Positions 36,665 to 40,056 of a stretch of DNA of 40,056 bases are shown here, piece by piece (positions within the stretch are counted from its first letter, which is position 1; every line of letters starts with the position of its first letter). The stretch lies in contig JAPMOS010000139.1 in the NCBI GenBank assembly GCA_027972325.1, forward strand, positions 62,501 to 102,556. Direction: 5' to 3'. Source of the stretch: Paratrimastix pyriformis (Eukaryota > Preaxostyla > Paratrimastigidae). The notes beneath the pieces were generated by a model. That model searched no databases. It worked only from the letters and a program-made list of their open reading frames with translations, and was not told the DNA's origin. A program made the position numbers and the translations under genes.

Positions 36665-37068
36665 GGCGCTTTCTTTTTCTGGCTAATATAATGTTTCTGT
36701 TGTGTTTATTTATTTATTTCATTGTTTCCTTTCCCGAATAGATCGACGCTTCATCGCTTTTTTAGGGATTGGAATCACTTCTCCTCCTCTTGCACTAGAT
36801 CACACTCGACACCGTCGTCCCACTCACCACACCAAACCACTAGACTCCATGTTGGCACTTATGATAGTCCACCAAGCATTTGGATCGGAACACTTTTTTC
36901 CGAATGCAGAATCTTCATCACCCACCCAGGGACCGTGCCGTACTCACCACACGAGATCCGTTCTTTTGCACCGACATTATTCCCCCCGGTACCAAAATGT
37001 GGAAACCAGTCCCCTTCTGCTCCATGCTCAACTCCATGTTGATCTTATTCTCACCACCGAGCCCGTTC
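36665..37068. other. 5' flank of the LRR-CHAT gene
   Basis: 404 bp separate the LRR-CHAT start from the AAA ATPase stop; both genes lie on the minus strand. It is AT-richer next to the start codon (TTATTTATTTATTTC, 36706-36720), which may be promoter. An 18-bp tandem pair (CTCACCACCGAGCCCGTT, from about 37050) overlaps the end of the upstream gene. The minus strand repeats GTGGTGAG three times, so an unrecognised splice pattern or small exon is possible. Confidence 0.5.
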
Positions 37069-39067
<1,999 letters not shown>

Positions 39068-39139
39068 CTGGTGGGTGGGTGGGTGTCACAGTCCCATCCC
39101 CCCAGCAGAGAAGAAGTGGAACGGAGCCACGTGTTTGCA

Positions 39140-40050
<911 letters not shown>

Positions 40051-40056
40051 AAATTT

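Overview
This window comes from an intron-rich nuclear genome of a single-celled eukaryote. It carries spliced genes for a COP9 signalosome subunit, a gamma-glutamyl hydrolase, an AAA+ ATPase, a two-cassette adenylyl-cyclase-like protein and an EF-hand protein of a type I associate with flagellates, together with eukaryotic tRNA genes. Exons have a high-GC third position. Many introns are swollen with ATC/GAT trinucleotide satellites. I cannot place the organism by sequence alone; a free-living flagellate protist fits best, and a metamonad such as Paratrimastix is only a guess.

Layout from left to right. (1) The 3' end of a tRNA, then the last 8 exons of a + strand gene for a type I membrane protein with EGF-like repeats (57-5423). 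(2) A tRNA-Cys(GCA) at 6204-6275. (3) A 28-exon minus-strand gene at 7350-22364. I join two apparent halves into one because every intron phase agrees: six membrane spans, a cyclase homology domain, a long Ser/Pro linker, six more spans and a second cyclase domain, the layout of animal adenylyl cyclases. Its intron 17 holds a tRNA-Arg(CCG) gene on the other strand, cut in the anticodon stem by a 2.9-kb palindromic (foldback) element. (4) A gamma-glutamyl hydrolase gene (+, 22566-27536), divergent from the cyclase, with a 3.2-kb intron full of satellites. (5) An EF-hand gene (-, 28068-28718) head to head with csn5 (+, 28801-30885), 82 bp apart. (6) A five-exon gene (-, 31468-36664) for a 1580-residue leucine-rich-repeat protein ending in two CHAT (caspase-like) domains, the first apparently dead and the second with its His and Cys in place. 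(7) The last three exons of an AFG2/SPATA5-like AAA+ ATPase (-, 37069-39067); the window ends inside one of its satellite-filled introns.

The genes share no obvious pathway. What ties the window together is genome architecture: an unusual 5' splice site (GTCYG in most introns), introns grown by ATC satellites, recurrent partial copies of exon edges inside introns, tRNA genes nested in introns, and short dispersed repeats shared between introns of different genes. The strongest candidates for something undescribed are the LRR-pseudoCHAT-CHAT protein, the foldback element in the tRNA gene, and the cyclase-like protein lacking its usual metal-binding aspartates.
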